Source: Streptomyces cinnabarinus
GTDB lineage: Bacteria; Actinomycetota; Actinomycetes; Streptomycetales; Streptomycetaceae
Length of the DNA: 64,000 nt
Assembly: GCF_027270315.1 (NCBI RefSeq)
Contig: NZ_CP114413.1
Location: 7,440,001 to 7,504,000, forward strand
Direction of reading: 5' to 3'
Positions 1 through 7,181 of this stretch are shown here, piece by piece. The notes below the pieces were generated by a model. The model was not told where the DNA came from. It made no database searches and saw only the letters and a program-made list of their open reading frames with translations. Each line of letters starts with the position of its first letter. The first letter of the stretch is position 1. A program made the position numbers and the translations under genes.

Positions 1-263
1 TGCTGGCGACGGACGTCGGCGGCGTCCCCGAGGCGGTCGGCCGCGCCCCCGACGGCGGGGTGCCCGGCATCCTCGTCCCGCCGGAGGACCCGGCCGCGCT
101 CGCCGCGGAGCTGCGCGGCTGGTTCGGCGAGGCGGATGTACGACGCCGCTTGAAGGCGGCCGCGCGGGGGCGGCGGGCCGCCCTCGACGGCTGGGCGACC
201 ACGGCTCGCAGCCTGGCCGGAGTTCTGGGCCGACTGCCGAACGAACCCAGGAGGGCGGCATGA
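1..263 (+). CDS. Glycosyltransferase family 4, C-terminal end (partial)
   Basis: The open frame enters from the left edge (first full codon at base 3) and stops at 261-263. The visible 86 residues read LATDVGGVPEAVG followed by GILVPPEDPAALAAELRGWF. This is the usual C-terminal donor-sugar-nucleotide binding loop of GT-B family 4 glycosyltransferases: the GG-PE motif, then a short gap, then a P-x-DPxALA helix. Substrate and acceptor cannot be told from this fragment. The stop overlaps the start of the methyltransferase gene by ATGA, so the two are translationally coupled and probably act on the same molecule. Confidence 0.8.
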   Translation, partial: LATDVGGVPEAVGRAPDGGVPGILVPPEDPAALAAELRGWFGEADVRRRLKAAARGRRAALDGWATTARSLAGVLGRLPNEPRRAA

Positions 264-1384
264 GGAAGACGGCGGCGACGGACGACACGGGGTGGATTCC
301 GGGCCAGCCGGGCCCGAGGGAGCCGAGGGCCATGGGTGACTCGGTGATCCCGGGCGCGGGTCCTACGGCCGCGGCGGCCGGCCCGGACCAGGACCTCGTC
401 CCCACGGCCATGCCGGGCGCGGGCCCGACGCCCGCCGTGGCCGGCCCCGACGAGGACCCCGTCCCCACGGCTCACCGGGGTGCGGGCCCCACACCCCGCC
501 CCGGTGAGCGTCCCACGGTGAAGCTGCGCGAGGCCGGTCCCGAGGAGCCGCCGCGGTACGCGCCCGAGTGGCTGGAGCTGCGCGAGGCGCCCGACGGGGC
601 CGCGCGGGCGCACGAGTTGATCGACCCGCTGCGGATCCGGCTCGCCAATCTGCCGGGACGGTCCTCCGACGGTCTGGTCATCCACGACCTGGGCTGCGGC
701 ACCGGCTCGATGGGCCGCTGGCTCGCGCCCCGGCTGGACGGTCCCCAGCACTGGATCCTGCACGACCGGGACCCCTACCTCCTGCACTTCGCCGCGGTGG
801 CCTCCCCGCGCGCCGCCGCCGACGGCAGCAGGGTCACCGTCGAGACGCGGCGCGGTGACGTCGCCCGGCTCACCCCGGACGCGCTGGCCGGTGCCTCACT
901 GGTGACGGCCTCCGCGCTGCTGGACGTGCTGACCCAGGAGGAGATCGAGGCCCTCGCCGACGCCTGCACCGGAGCCGGCTGCCCCGCGTTGCTGACGCTG
1001 TCCGTCGTCGGCAAGGTGGAACTCACCCCGTCCGATCCCCTGGACGCGGAGCTCGCCGAGGCGTTCAACGCCCACCAGCGGCGCACCGAACTGCTCGGCC
1101 CGGACGCGATCACGGTCGCCTGCGAGGCGTTCTCCGCACGCGGCGCCACGGTCCGCGTCCACCCCAGCCCCTGGCAGCTCGGCCCCGCCGACTCCGCCCT
1201 CACCGCGCAATGGCTGCGCGGCTGGGTCGGCGCGGCGGTCGAGCAGTGCCCCGAACTGCGCGAACCGGCCGAGCGCTACCTCCGCGAACGCCTGGCGGCG
1301 TGCGAGGCGGGCGAACTCCGCGTGGTGGTCCACCACAGCGACCTCCTCGCCCTCACCCGCCCGATGGACGGGGCGGAGTCATGA
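260..1384 (+). CDS. Class I SAM-dependent methyltransferase with repeat-rich N-terminal extension
   Basis: This is a predicted cytoplasmic S-adenosylmethionine methyltransferase of 374 residues. SAM-binding motif I is IHDLGCGTGSMG at residues 141-152. An acidic DRDP (residues about 170-173) follows in the position of motif II. Residues 1-90 are not part of the fold: they are low-complexity and contain a 21-residue tandem repeat (residues 31-51 and 52-72, with a partial third copy). The ATG at 260 overlaps the preceding glycosyltransferase stop (ATGA), which favours this start; an ATG at 332 is an alternative that would drop part of the extension. The gene ends with another ATGA overlap into the flippase-like gene. 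The methyl acceptor is unknown; the neighbours suggest a glycosylated or lipid-linked metabolite. Confidence 0.8.
   Translation: MRKTAATDDTGWIPGQPGPREPRAMGDSVIPGAGPTAAAAGPDQDLVPTAMPGAGPTPAVAGPDEDPVPTAHRGAGPTPRPGERPTVKLREAGPEEPPRYAPEWLELREAPDGAARAHELIDPLRIRLANLPGRSSDGLVIHDLGCGTGSMGRWLAPRLDGPQHWILHDRDPYLLHFAAVASPRAAADGSRVTVETRRGDVARLTPDALAGASLVTASALLDVLTQEEIEALADACTGAGCPALLTLSVVGKVELTPSDPLDAELAEAFNAHQRRTELLGPDAITVACEAFSARGATVRVHPSPWQLGPADSALTAQWLRGWVGAAVEQCPELREPAERYLRERLAACEAGELRVVVHHSDLLALTRPMDGAES
350..490 (+). repeat. 63-bp tandem repeat inside the methyltransferase gene
   Basis: Two full in-frame copies lie at 350-412 and 413-475, and a decayed third copy begins at 476. Each encodes a 21-residue unit rich in Gly, Ala, Pro and Asp, with core GAGPT..A.AGPD.D.VPTA. 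The copies have diverged mainly at third codon positions, so the repeat looks like coding sequence under some constraint. It forms the disordered N-terminal extension of the methyltransferase. Confidence 0.8.
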
Positions 1385-2676
1385 GCGCGGAGACGGCGGG
1401 GGCGTCCCCCGCAAGGGCCCGCGGCCACTTGCGCGCCTCGGCGGCGTGGGTGACCGGGCGACGGCGGGGTGGCCGGGGGCGTGCCCCGGTGTCGCCCAAG
1501 CCCTCGCACCCTCGCGTACATCTGCGCACCTCGGTCGCGCGGTCCGCCCAGCGGCCGACCGCGCTCTCGGTGCCTACGGCTGCCCAGGTTCCGGCAGCCC
1601 TCACCGTCTCCGCCGCTCCCCAGCCCCCCACCGTCCCCCCAACCCCCCGCCGTGGCAACCTCCGTACCCATCTCGGCACCCTCGCCGGTGTCGCGATTCT
1701 CGCCGTCCTGTTCTGGCGGCTCGGTACCGGAGTCTTCCTCGACGGGCTCAGCAGAATCGATGCCCCGGCCGTGCTCGCCGCCGTCGGGATCGGTGTCGTC
1801 ACGACCGTGTTCAGCGCGTGGCGCTGGCAGTTGGTGGCCCGGGGGCTGCGGATCCGGCTGCCGCTCGGGGCGGCCGTGGGCGACTACTACCGGGCACTGT
1901 TCCTGAACGCCGCCCTTCCCGGCGGCGTCCTCGGCGATGTGCACCGGGCGGTACGGCACGGGCGCAGCGCCGGTGACCTGGGCCGGGGCGTGCGCTCCGT
2001 GGTGCTCGAACGGGCCGCGGGACAGCTCGCGCTGGCCCTCGTCGGCGCCGTCGTCCTGCTGACCATGCCGTCCCCCGTGCGCGCCGAGGCCCGCCACTTC
2101 GCGCCGCTCGCGGCACTGGCCGCCCTCGGCGCGCTCGCGGTGGTCGTGGCCCTGCGGATGAGCCGCCCGCCGTCCCGCCGCGGACGCGTCCTGCGCGCCT
2201 CCCTCGACGAGGCCCGCGAGGGACTGCTGTCCCGCCGCAACTGGCCCGGCGTCGCGGTGTCCTCGGTCGTCGTGCTCGCCGGACACCTCGCCACGTTCGT
2301 CCTCGCGGCCCGGGTCGCGGGCAGCGACGCCTCCGTCGCCGTACTCCTGCCGCTGGCCGTGCTGGCGCTGCTGGCGATGAGCCTGCCGCTGAACGTGGGC
2401 GGCTGGGGGCCCCGGGAGGGCGTCACCGCCTGGGCGTTCGGCGCCGCCGGGCTCGGCGCGGGCAGCGGACTCGCCGTCGCCGTCGTCTACGGCGTGCTGT
2501 GCCTCGCGGCGAGCCTGCCCGGTGCGCTGGTGCTGGTCGGACGGCGCTGGGCGCCCTACTCTGCGCCCAGCACCGAGAAATACGCGGCGAAGGAATCCGA
2601 CAGGCTCGACAGCAGTTCCTTCCCCTTTTCCGCCGAACCCAGGGAAGGACGGCCGATGACACCCGAATCGGTATAG
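1381..2676 (+). CDS. Flippase-like integral membrane protein (UPF0104 / LPG synthase transmembrane domain family)
   Basis: This 431-residue protein starts at an ATG overlapping the methyltransferase stop (ATGA). After about 95 basic, Pro/Ala-rich residues come several hydrophobic helices: near GTLAGVAILAVLFWRLGTG, ALVGAVVLLTM, VAVSSVVVLAGHLATFVLAA and VLALLAMSLPLNVGGWGPREG. The last motif, PLNVGGWGPREG, is typical of the UPF0104/AglD family. These are polytopic proteins found with glycosyltransferases and thought to move or modify lipid-linked intermediates. The last 40 or so residues are hydrophilic and are encoded antisense to the convergent creatininase-family gene (121-base overlap), so they may be a read-through tail. 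Transport of the cluster product or a lipid intermediate is inferred from context. Confidence 0.8.
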   Translation: MSAETAGASPARARGHLRASAAWVTGRRRGGRGRAPVSPKPSHPRVHLRTSVARSAQRPTALSVPTAAQVPAALTVSAAPQPPTVPPTPRRGNLRTHLGTLAGVAILAVLFWRLGTGVFLDGLSRIDAPAVLAAVGIGVVTTVFSAWRWQLVARGLRIRLPLGAAVGDYYRALFLNAALPGGVLGDVHRAVRHGRSAGDLGRGVRSVVLERAAGQLALALVGAVVLLTMPSPVRAEARHFAPLAALAALGALAVVVALRMSRPPSRRGRVLRASLDEAREGLLSRRNWPGVAVSSVVVLAGHLATFVLAARVAGSDASVAVLLPLAVLALLAMSLPLNVGGWGPREGVTAWAFGAAGLGAGSGLAVAVVYGVLCLAASLPGALVLVGRRWAPYSAPSTEKYAAKESDRLDSSSFPFSAEPREGRPMTPESV

Positions 2677-3305
2677 GCGGACATACCGAGGGAGAGCAGA
2701 TGACGCCGGTCGTCCGCGACGAAATCGGAGGTCTCGTATCCGGGCCGCAGCATTTCCGGATGCGTATGCAGAAGGATGGAGGTCTCTATTTCCCCCGCAT
2801 GCATGTCGGTCAGCAGCGACGTGGTCACCCCGGCCCGCTCCCGCGCCTCTTCCCAGTCCTCCGCGGCCGGGAACAGCGCCATCCGCTCACCCCGCGCGGA
2901 GGACTCCTGAACGACATTGCCCAGTACGTAGTTTCCGCCGTGGCCGTTGACCACCACCAGGGCCTCCACACCCGAGCGGCGGAGCGAATCCGCTATGTCC
3001 CGTATCACCGCGTGAAGGGTCACCGAGGAGATGCTGACGGTCCCGGGCCAGGCCGCGTGCTCGTGCGAGCAGGAGATCGTCACTGGCGGAAGGAGGTGCA
3101 CCGGGTACGCCTCGGCGATCGCCCCGGCGACCGCACAGGCGACCAGCGTGTCCGTGGCCAGCGGCAGGAAGGGCCCGTGCTGTTCGAAGCTGCCGACGGG
3201 AAGGACGGCGACCTGCCGTGAGACGCCCGCCCCGCGCGTCCGTACGTCCTCCGTGGTGTCCGCCGGCACCAGCCCGGATGCCGACCGCGTTCCCGAACCA
3301 CTCAT
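2556..3305 (-). CDS. Creatininase-family metal-dependent amidohydrolase, candidate FAPy deformylase
   Basis: This is a 249-residue protein of the creatininase superfamily, which hydrolyses amide or formamide bonds with two metal ions. The family motifs are intact: GSFEQHGPFLPLATDT (ligand-type residues E41, H43, D52), SCSHEHAAWPGT, VNGHGGN (H122) and DMHAGEIETS (E172). The archaeal enzyme ArfB, which removes the formyl group from FAPy in riboflavin and F420 biosynthesis, belongs to this family. Only 38 bases separate this start from the divergent GTP cyclohydrolase II gene, whose Met120 predicts that it releases FAPy, so deformylation of FAPy is the most economical role. This is inference; a creatinine or other formamide substrate is possible. 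The 3' end overlaps the flippase-like gene antisense. Third-position GC is visibly lower near the 3' end than in the neighbours. Confidence 0.75.
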   Translation of the reverse strand: MSGSGTRSASGLVPADTTEDVRTRGAGVSRQVAVLPVGSFEQHGPFLPLATDTLVACAVAGAIAEAYPVHLLPPVTISCSHEHAAWPGTVSISSVTLHAVIRDIADSLRRSGVEALVVVNGHGGNYVLGNVVQESSARGERMALFPAAEDWEEARERAGVTTSLLTDMHAGEIETSILLHTHPEMLRPGYETSDFVADDRRHLLSLGMSAYTDSGVIGRPSLGSAEKGKELLSSLSDSFAAYFSVLGAE

Positions 3306-3343
3306 CTTTTCACGGCCTTTCGTCTCTGCTTAGGAACCAGATC

Positions 3344-4003
3344 ATGACAGAAAAAGTTGGCGTACTCGGAAAGAAGTCTCCCAAGCGCACCGGCGTGGAA
3401 CGCATTGTGAATGCCCCATTGCCCACGGTGTACGGAGAATTCCGCGCGGTCGGCTACATGGACCACGATCGCGGCGACGAGCAAGTGGCCCTGGTCCACG
3501 GCGACATCGGCACCGAGAACGTCCTGACCCGGCTGCATTCGGAGTGCCTGACCGGAGACGCCTTCGGCTCCCAGCACTGCGAGTGCGGCGACCAGCTGGC
3601 CTCCGCGCTGCGCGCGGTCGCCGCCGAAGGCCGCGGTGTCGTCGTCTACTTGCGCGGCCACGAGGGCCGCGGCATCGGACTGCTCGCCAAGCTGCGGGCG
3701 ATGGCCCTCCAGGCGGAGGGCCTGGACACGGTGGAGGCGAACCTCGCCCTCGGCCTGCCCGTCGACGCCCGCGACTACGGCGCCGCCGCCGGCATCCTGG
3801 CCGACCTCGGCGTGCGGTCGGTCCGGCTGATGTCGAACAACCCGCGCAAGCGTGAGGCGTTGCTGGAGCACGGCATCACGGTCGCCGAGCAGGTCCCGCT
3901 GCTCATCCCGCCGTGCGAGAGCAACATCACCTATCTGCGCACCAAGCGCGAGCGCCTCGACCACCATCTGCCCCATCTGGACGCCGTGGCCCACTGGTCC
4001 TGA
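3344..4003 (+). CDS. ribA: GTP cyclohydrolase II family enzyme with Met at the product-switch position (predicted FAPy-forming)
   Basis: This 219-residue cytoplasmic zinc enzyme opens the imidazole ring of GTP. Zinc ligands are C68, C79 and C81 in HSECLTGDAFGSQHCECG. The catalytic and GTP-binding core RGHEGRGIGLLAKLRA and the TVEANLALGLPVDARDY segment are intact. The residue matching E. coli RibA Tyr105 (NKIRAY) is Met120 here (AKLRAM). A Met at this site was reported to make one S. coelicolor paralogue stop at the 5-formylamino product (FAPy) instead of the deformylated product (APy). ATG 3344 is preceded by AGGAA at 3332-3336. Codon use is unusually A-rich over the first 30 codons. The divergent creatininase-family neighbour could finish the reaction. 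The gene stands without ribB, ribD, ribE or ribH, so it is unlikely to be the housekeeping riboflavin copy. Confidence 0.9.
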   Translation: MTEKVGVLGKKSPKRTGVERIVNAPLPTVYGEFRAVGYMDHDRGDEQVALVHGDIGTENVLTRLHSECLTGDAFGSQHCECGDQLASALRAVAAEGRGVVVYLRGHEGRGIGLLAKLRAMALQAEGLDTVEANLALGLPVDARDYGAAAGILADLGVRSVRLMSNNPRKREALLEHGITVAEQVPLLIPPCESNITYLRTKRERLDHHLPHLDAVAHWS

Positions 4004-4036
4004 TTCCGGCGGGGGCCGCCCGGATAGGAAGAGGGA

Positions 4037-4996
4037 ATGACCGACGACGTCCTCTTCCTCTCCGGCGACCAGGTGACCCGGCTGCTCTCCTGGGACGCGG
4101 CCATCGCCTCGCAGCGCGCCGCTTTCGTCGCGCTCGGTTCCTCGGCCGCCGATCTGCCCGGGAAGATCATGCACCCGAGCCGCTTCGACGACAGCGTGAT
4201 GTTCGCGTACCTCTCCCGGCTGTCCGCGGACACCGGACCGGTCGCGAAGATCGGCAGCGTCAACCCGGGCAACGCGGCCGCCGGGCTGCCCACCGTGCAC
4301 GCCGTGGTCACCGCGCTCGACCCGGTGACCGGCCGCCTCGTCGCGGTGCTGGACGGCACCGCGCTGACCACCCTGCGCACGGCGGCGGGCAGCGCCGTCG
4401 CGGTCGACGCGCTGGCCGGCCCCGACAGCGCCGACCTCGCCGTCCTCGGCTCCGGCACCCAGGCCCTCGCCCACGTCCGCGCCCTCGCCCGGGTGAGGGA
4501 CCTGAAGTCGGCACGGCTGTGGAGCCCGACCGAGCGCAACCGGACCCGCGCCGCCGAGACCCTGACGGCCGAACTGGGCATCGCCGTCGACCCGGTGAGC
4601 ACCCCCGAGGAGGCCGTGCGAGACGCCTCGCTCGTCGCCGCCTGCACCCTCAGCACCACCCCGGTGGTCCACGGCGCGTGGCTGGCGCCGGGCTGCACGG
4701 TGGTCAGCGTCGGCTCCTTCGAACCGACCCGCCACGAGGTGGACGCCGAGGTCGTGCGGCGGTCGGCGGCCGTGGTGGTGGACGACCCGGAGAACGCCGC
4801 CCACCATGCCGGGCCCCTCGTGGCCGCCCGGCTGGCACCGGACGATCTGATCCCCCTCGGCGGCGTGCTCACCGGCGCCCGCACCGCCCGCACCGGGCCC
4901 GAGGACATCGTCTACTACAACAGCGTCGGCCTCGGCATCCAGGACGCCGCCGCGGCCTGGGCCGTGATCGACGCGGCGCGGGAGCCGGGCCGGTGA
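4037..4996 (+). CDS. Ornithine cyclodeaminase / mu-crystallin family NAD(P)-dependent enzyme
   Basis: This protein has 319 residues, the usual family length. It shows the family signature GSVNPGNAAAGLPTVHAVVTALDP, the loop LDGTALTTLRTAAGSAVAVDALA, and a Rossmann motif LAVLGSGTQALAHVRAL. Members deaminate ornithine or lysine to cyclic amino acids, reduce cyclic ketimines, or make diamino acids. Next to two saccharopine dehydrogenases, a role on lysine-derived cyclic imines (piperideine/pipecolate chemistry) is the best inference. The start has a strong ribosome site (AGGAAGAGGG) just upstream. It lies 33 bases after the cyclohydrolase gene on the same strand and overlaps the next gene by GTGA. 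Confidence 0.85.
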   Translation: MTDDVLFLSGDQVTRLLSWDAAIASQRAAFVALGSSAADLPGKIMHPSRFDDSVMFAYLSRLSADTGPVAKIGSVNPGNAAAGLPTVHAVVTALDPVTGRLVAVLDGTALTTLRTAAGSAVAVDALAGPDSADLAVLGSGTQALAHVRALARVRDLKSARLWSPTERNRTRAAETLTAELGIAVDPVSTPEEAVRDASLVAACTLSTTPVVHGAWLAPGCTVVSVGSFEPTRHEVDAEVVRRSAAVVVDDPENAAHHAGPLVAARLAPDDLIPLGGVLTGARTARTGPEDIVYYNSVGLGIQDAAAAWAVIDAAREPGR

Positions 4997-6132
4997 GGGC
5001 GGAGGTCGTGGTCGTGGGCGGCGGGGTGATGGGGGCGAGCATCGCCTGTCATCTGGCCCGCGCGGGGGTGCGGGACGTCGTTCTCGTCGAGCGGGACGAG
5101 CTCGCGGCCGGTTCCACCTCCAAGGCGGCCGGAGGGGTGCGGGCGCAGTTCTCCGACGAGCTGAACATCCGGCTCGGCGCCCGCAGCCTGGCGGCGTTCG
5201 ACCGGTTCGAGGCGGACACCGGGCAGGACATCGGCCTGCACAAGGTCGGCTATCTGTTCCTGCTCTCCACCCCCGAGGAGGTCGCCTCCTTCGAGGCAGG
5301 AGTACGGCTCCAGAACTCCCTCGGTGTGCCGAGCCGGATGCTCGGCCCGGCCGAGGCGCGCGAGCTCTCCCCGCTGATCGTCACCGACGGACTGCTGGCC
5401 GCCGCCTACTCTCCCGACGACGGGCACTGCACCCCCGAGTCCGTCGTCCAGGGCTACGCGGCCACCGCCCGCCGCCACGGCGCGACCGTCCTCAGGCACA
5501 CCGAGGTCACCGGCATCGACCTGCGCGGCGACACCATCACCGGAGTGCGGACGACCAAGGGCCCGATCGCCACCGGCACCGTGATCTGCGCGGCAGGTGC
5601 CTGGTCCCGGGCCGTCGGGGCGATGGCCGGTGCGGAGCTGCCGGTGGAGCCGCTGCGCCGCCAGATCGCGGTCACCGAACCGGTCGAGGGACTGCCGCCC
5701 GGCCTGCCCATGACCATCGACTTCACCACCAGCCTCTACTTCCACACCGAAGGTCCTGGCCTCCTCCTCGGCATGTCCGACCCCGACGAGCGCCCCGGCT
5801 TCGACACCAGCACCCACGACCGGTGGATCCCCCGGCTGTACCAGGCCATGGAGCGCCGCGCCCCCGCCCTGCTCGACCTGCGCCGCACCGGCGGCTGGGC
5901 GGGCCTGTACGAGCTCACCCCGGACCACAACGCCCTGATCGGCGAGGCGACTTCCGTCTCCCGCTTCCTGTACGCGACCGGCTTCTCCGGCCACGGCTTC
6001 CTCCAGGGCCCGGCCGTCGGCGAGGTCGTCCGTGACCTGTACCTCGGCCACGTACCCTTCGTGGACGTCAGCCCCTTGAGCGCCGACCGGTTCGCGGCCG
6101 ACGCCCTGCGCCCGGAGGCCAACCGCGTATGA
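4993..6132 (+). CDS. FAD-dependent amine/amino-acid oxidoreductase (DAO family, sarcosine-oxidase-beta-like)
   Basis: This 379-residue protein starts at a GTG overlapping the previous stop. The N-terminus carries the dinucleotide-binding fold VVVVGGGVMGASIACHLARAG. It is followed by SKAAGGVRAQFSDELNIRLG, typical of the glycine/sarcosine oxidase branch of the DAO family, and by the C-terminal GWAGLYELTPDHNALIGE and YATGFSGHGFLQGPAVGE motifs that close the FAD site. It probably oxidises a secondary amine or imino acid. Pipecolate, saccharopine or an N-substituted amino acid would fit the operon, but the substrate is not fixed by sequence. It is coupled by ATGA overlap to the downstream saccharopine dehydrogenase gene. 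Confidence 0.85.
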   Translation: MRAEVVVVGGGVMGASIACHLARAGVRDVVLVERDELAAGSTSKAAGGVRAQFSDELNIRLGARSLAAFDRFEADTGQDIGLHKVGYLFLLSTPEEVASFEAGVRLQNSLGVPSRMLGPAEARELSPLIVTDGLLAAAYSPDDGHCTPESVVQGYAATARRHGATVLRHTEVTGIDLRGDTITGVRTTKGPIATGTVICAAGAWSRAVGAMAGAELPVEPLRRQIAVTEPVEGLPPGLPMTIDFTTSLYFHTEGPGLLLGMSDPDERPGFDTSTHDRWIPRLYQAMERRAPALLDLRRTGGWAGLYELTPDHNALIGEATSVSRFLYATGFSGHGFLQGPAVGEVVRDLYLGHVPFVDVSPLSADRFAADALRPEANRV

Positions 6133-7181
6133 CCGAACTCCATCTGTGGCTGCGACACGAGGTCCGCGCCACGGAACGCCGCACTCCCGTCGTCCCCGCC
6201 GACGCCCGGCGCCTCGTCGAGAACGGGGTGACGATGACCGTCGAGCAGTCGCCGCAGCGGATCTTCCCCGTCGAGGAGTACGAGAAGGCCGGCTGCCGGG
6301 TCGCCGAGGCGGGCTCGTGGGTGTCGGCGCCGGGTGACGCCGTCGTCGTAGGACTGAAGGAACTGCCCGACGGACCCGCCGAGTTGATTCACCGGCATGT
6401 CTTCTTCGGGCACGCGTACAAGGGGCAGCCTGGTGCCGGCGCGCTGCTCGGGCGGTTCGCGGCCGGGGGCGGGGCGCTGTACGACGTCGAGTATCTGGTG
6501 GACGAGGACGGGCGGCGGCTCGCCGCCTTCGGGTTCTGGGCCGGGTATCTCGGGGCCGCTCTCGCGGTGCTCCAGCACCGGGGGCGGCTCGACGCGCCGC
6601 TCGTGCCGACCGTCAAGGAGGAGCTGGACGCGCTGCTGCGGGGGGACGGGGAGTTCACCGCGCTGGTGATCGGCGCCCTGGGCAGGAGCGGTCGGGGTGC
6701 CGGTGAGGCGTTCCGGGTGGCCGGGGTCGAGCCGACCCGCTGGGATCTGGCGGAGACCCGCGAGTTGGACCGTTCCGCCCTGCTCGCGCACGACGTGATG
6801 GTCAACGCCGTGCTCGCCACCACCCCCATCCCGCCCTTCCTCCGGGACGAGGACCTCGACGATCCCGCCCGCAGACTGCGCACCCTGTGCGATGTCACCT
6901 GCGATGTCGGCTCGCCGCTGAACGTCCTGCCGGTCTACGACCGCACCACCGACTGGACCGCCCCGGCCCGTCGGCTGCGCGAGCAGCCGCCCCTGGATCT
7001 CATCGCCATCGACAACCTGCCGTCCCTGCTGCCGAGGGAGTCGAGCACCGACTTCTCGGCGGCCCTGATGCCACAGTTGCTCGGCTTCGGGAGCGGCGGG
7101 GCCTGGACGCGCTGTCTGGCCCGGTTCGAGCGGGCCCGTGGTGAAGTCGGTATCGAGGAAGGGGAGTTCCGCCGTGACTGA
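6129..7181 (+). CDS. Saccharopine dehydrogenase, NAD+, L-lysine-forming type (Lys1-like)
   Basis: This 350-residue protein is close in length to yeast Lys1. The N-terminal domain belongs to the alanine dehydrogenase/transhydrogenase type. Known Lys1 catalytic residues are conserved in place: R18 (ATERRTPV), K77 in GLKELP and H95 in FFGHAYKGQ. The pyridine-nucleotide region VIGALGRSGRGAGEAFRVAG and the C-terminal FDVT-like segment LCDVTCDVGSPLNVLPVYDRTT are also present. The reaction interconverts saccharopine with lysine and 2-oxoglutarate. With the adjacent second dehydrogenase it would connect lysine with aminoadipate semialdehyde. Most bacteria use other lysine routes, so a dedicated role in this cluster is likely. 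It overlaps its neighbours on both sides. Confidence 0.85.
   Translation: MTELHLWLRHEVRATERRTPVVPADARRLVENGVTMTVEQSPQRIFPVEEYEKAGCRVAEAGSWVSAPGDAVVVGLKELPDGPAELIHRHVFFGHAYKGQPGAGALLGRFAAGGGALYDVEYLVDEDGRRLAAFGFWAGYLGAALAVLQHRGRLDAPLVPTVKEELDALLRGDGEFTALVIGALGRSGRGAGEAFRVAGVEPTRWDLAETRELDRSALLAHDVMVNAVLATTPIPPFLRDEDLDDPARRLRTLCDVTCDVGSPLNVLPVYDRTTDWTAPARRLREQPPLDLIAIDNLPSLLPRESSTDFSAALMPQLLGFGSGGAWTRCLARFERARGEVGIEEGEFRRD

Noticed and set aside
3344..4003. Housekeeping riboflavin operon
   Set aside because: No ribB, ribD, ribE or ribH gene is near, and Met120 argues against the canonical product.
3302..4807. A 501-codon open frame on the minus strand across the cyclohydrolase and OCD genes
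   Set aside because: It is a GC-driven antisense shadow with biased, repetitive composition and no motif; the plus-strand genes have complete family signatures and ribosome sites.
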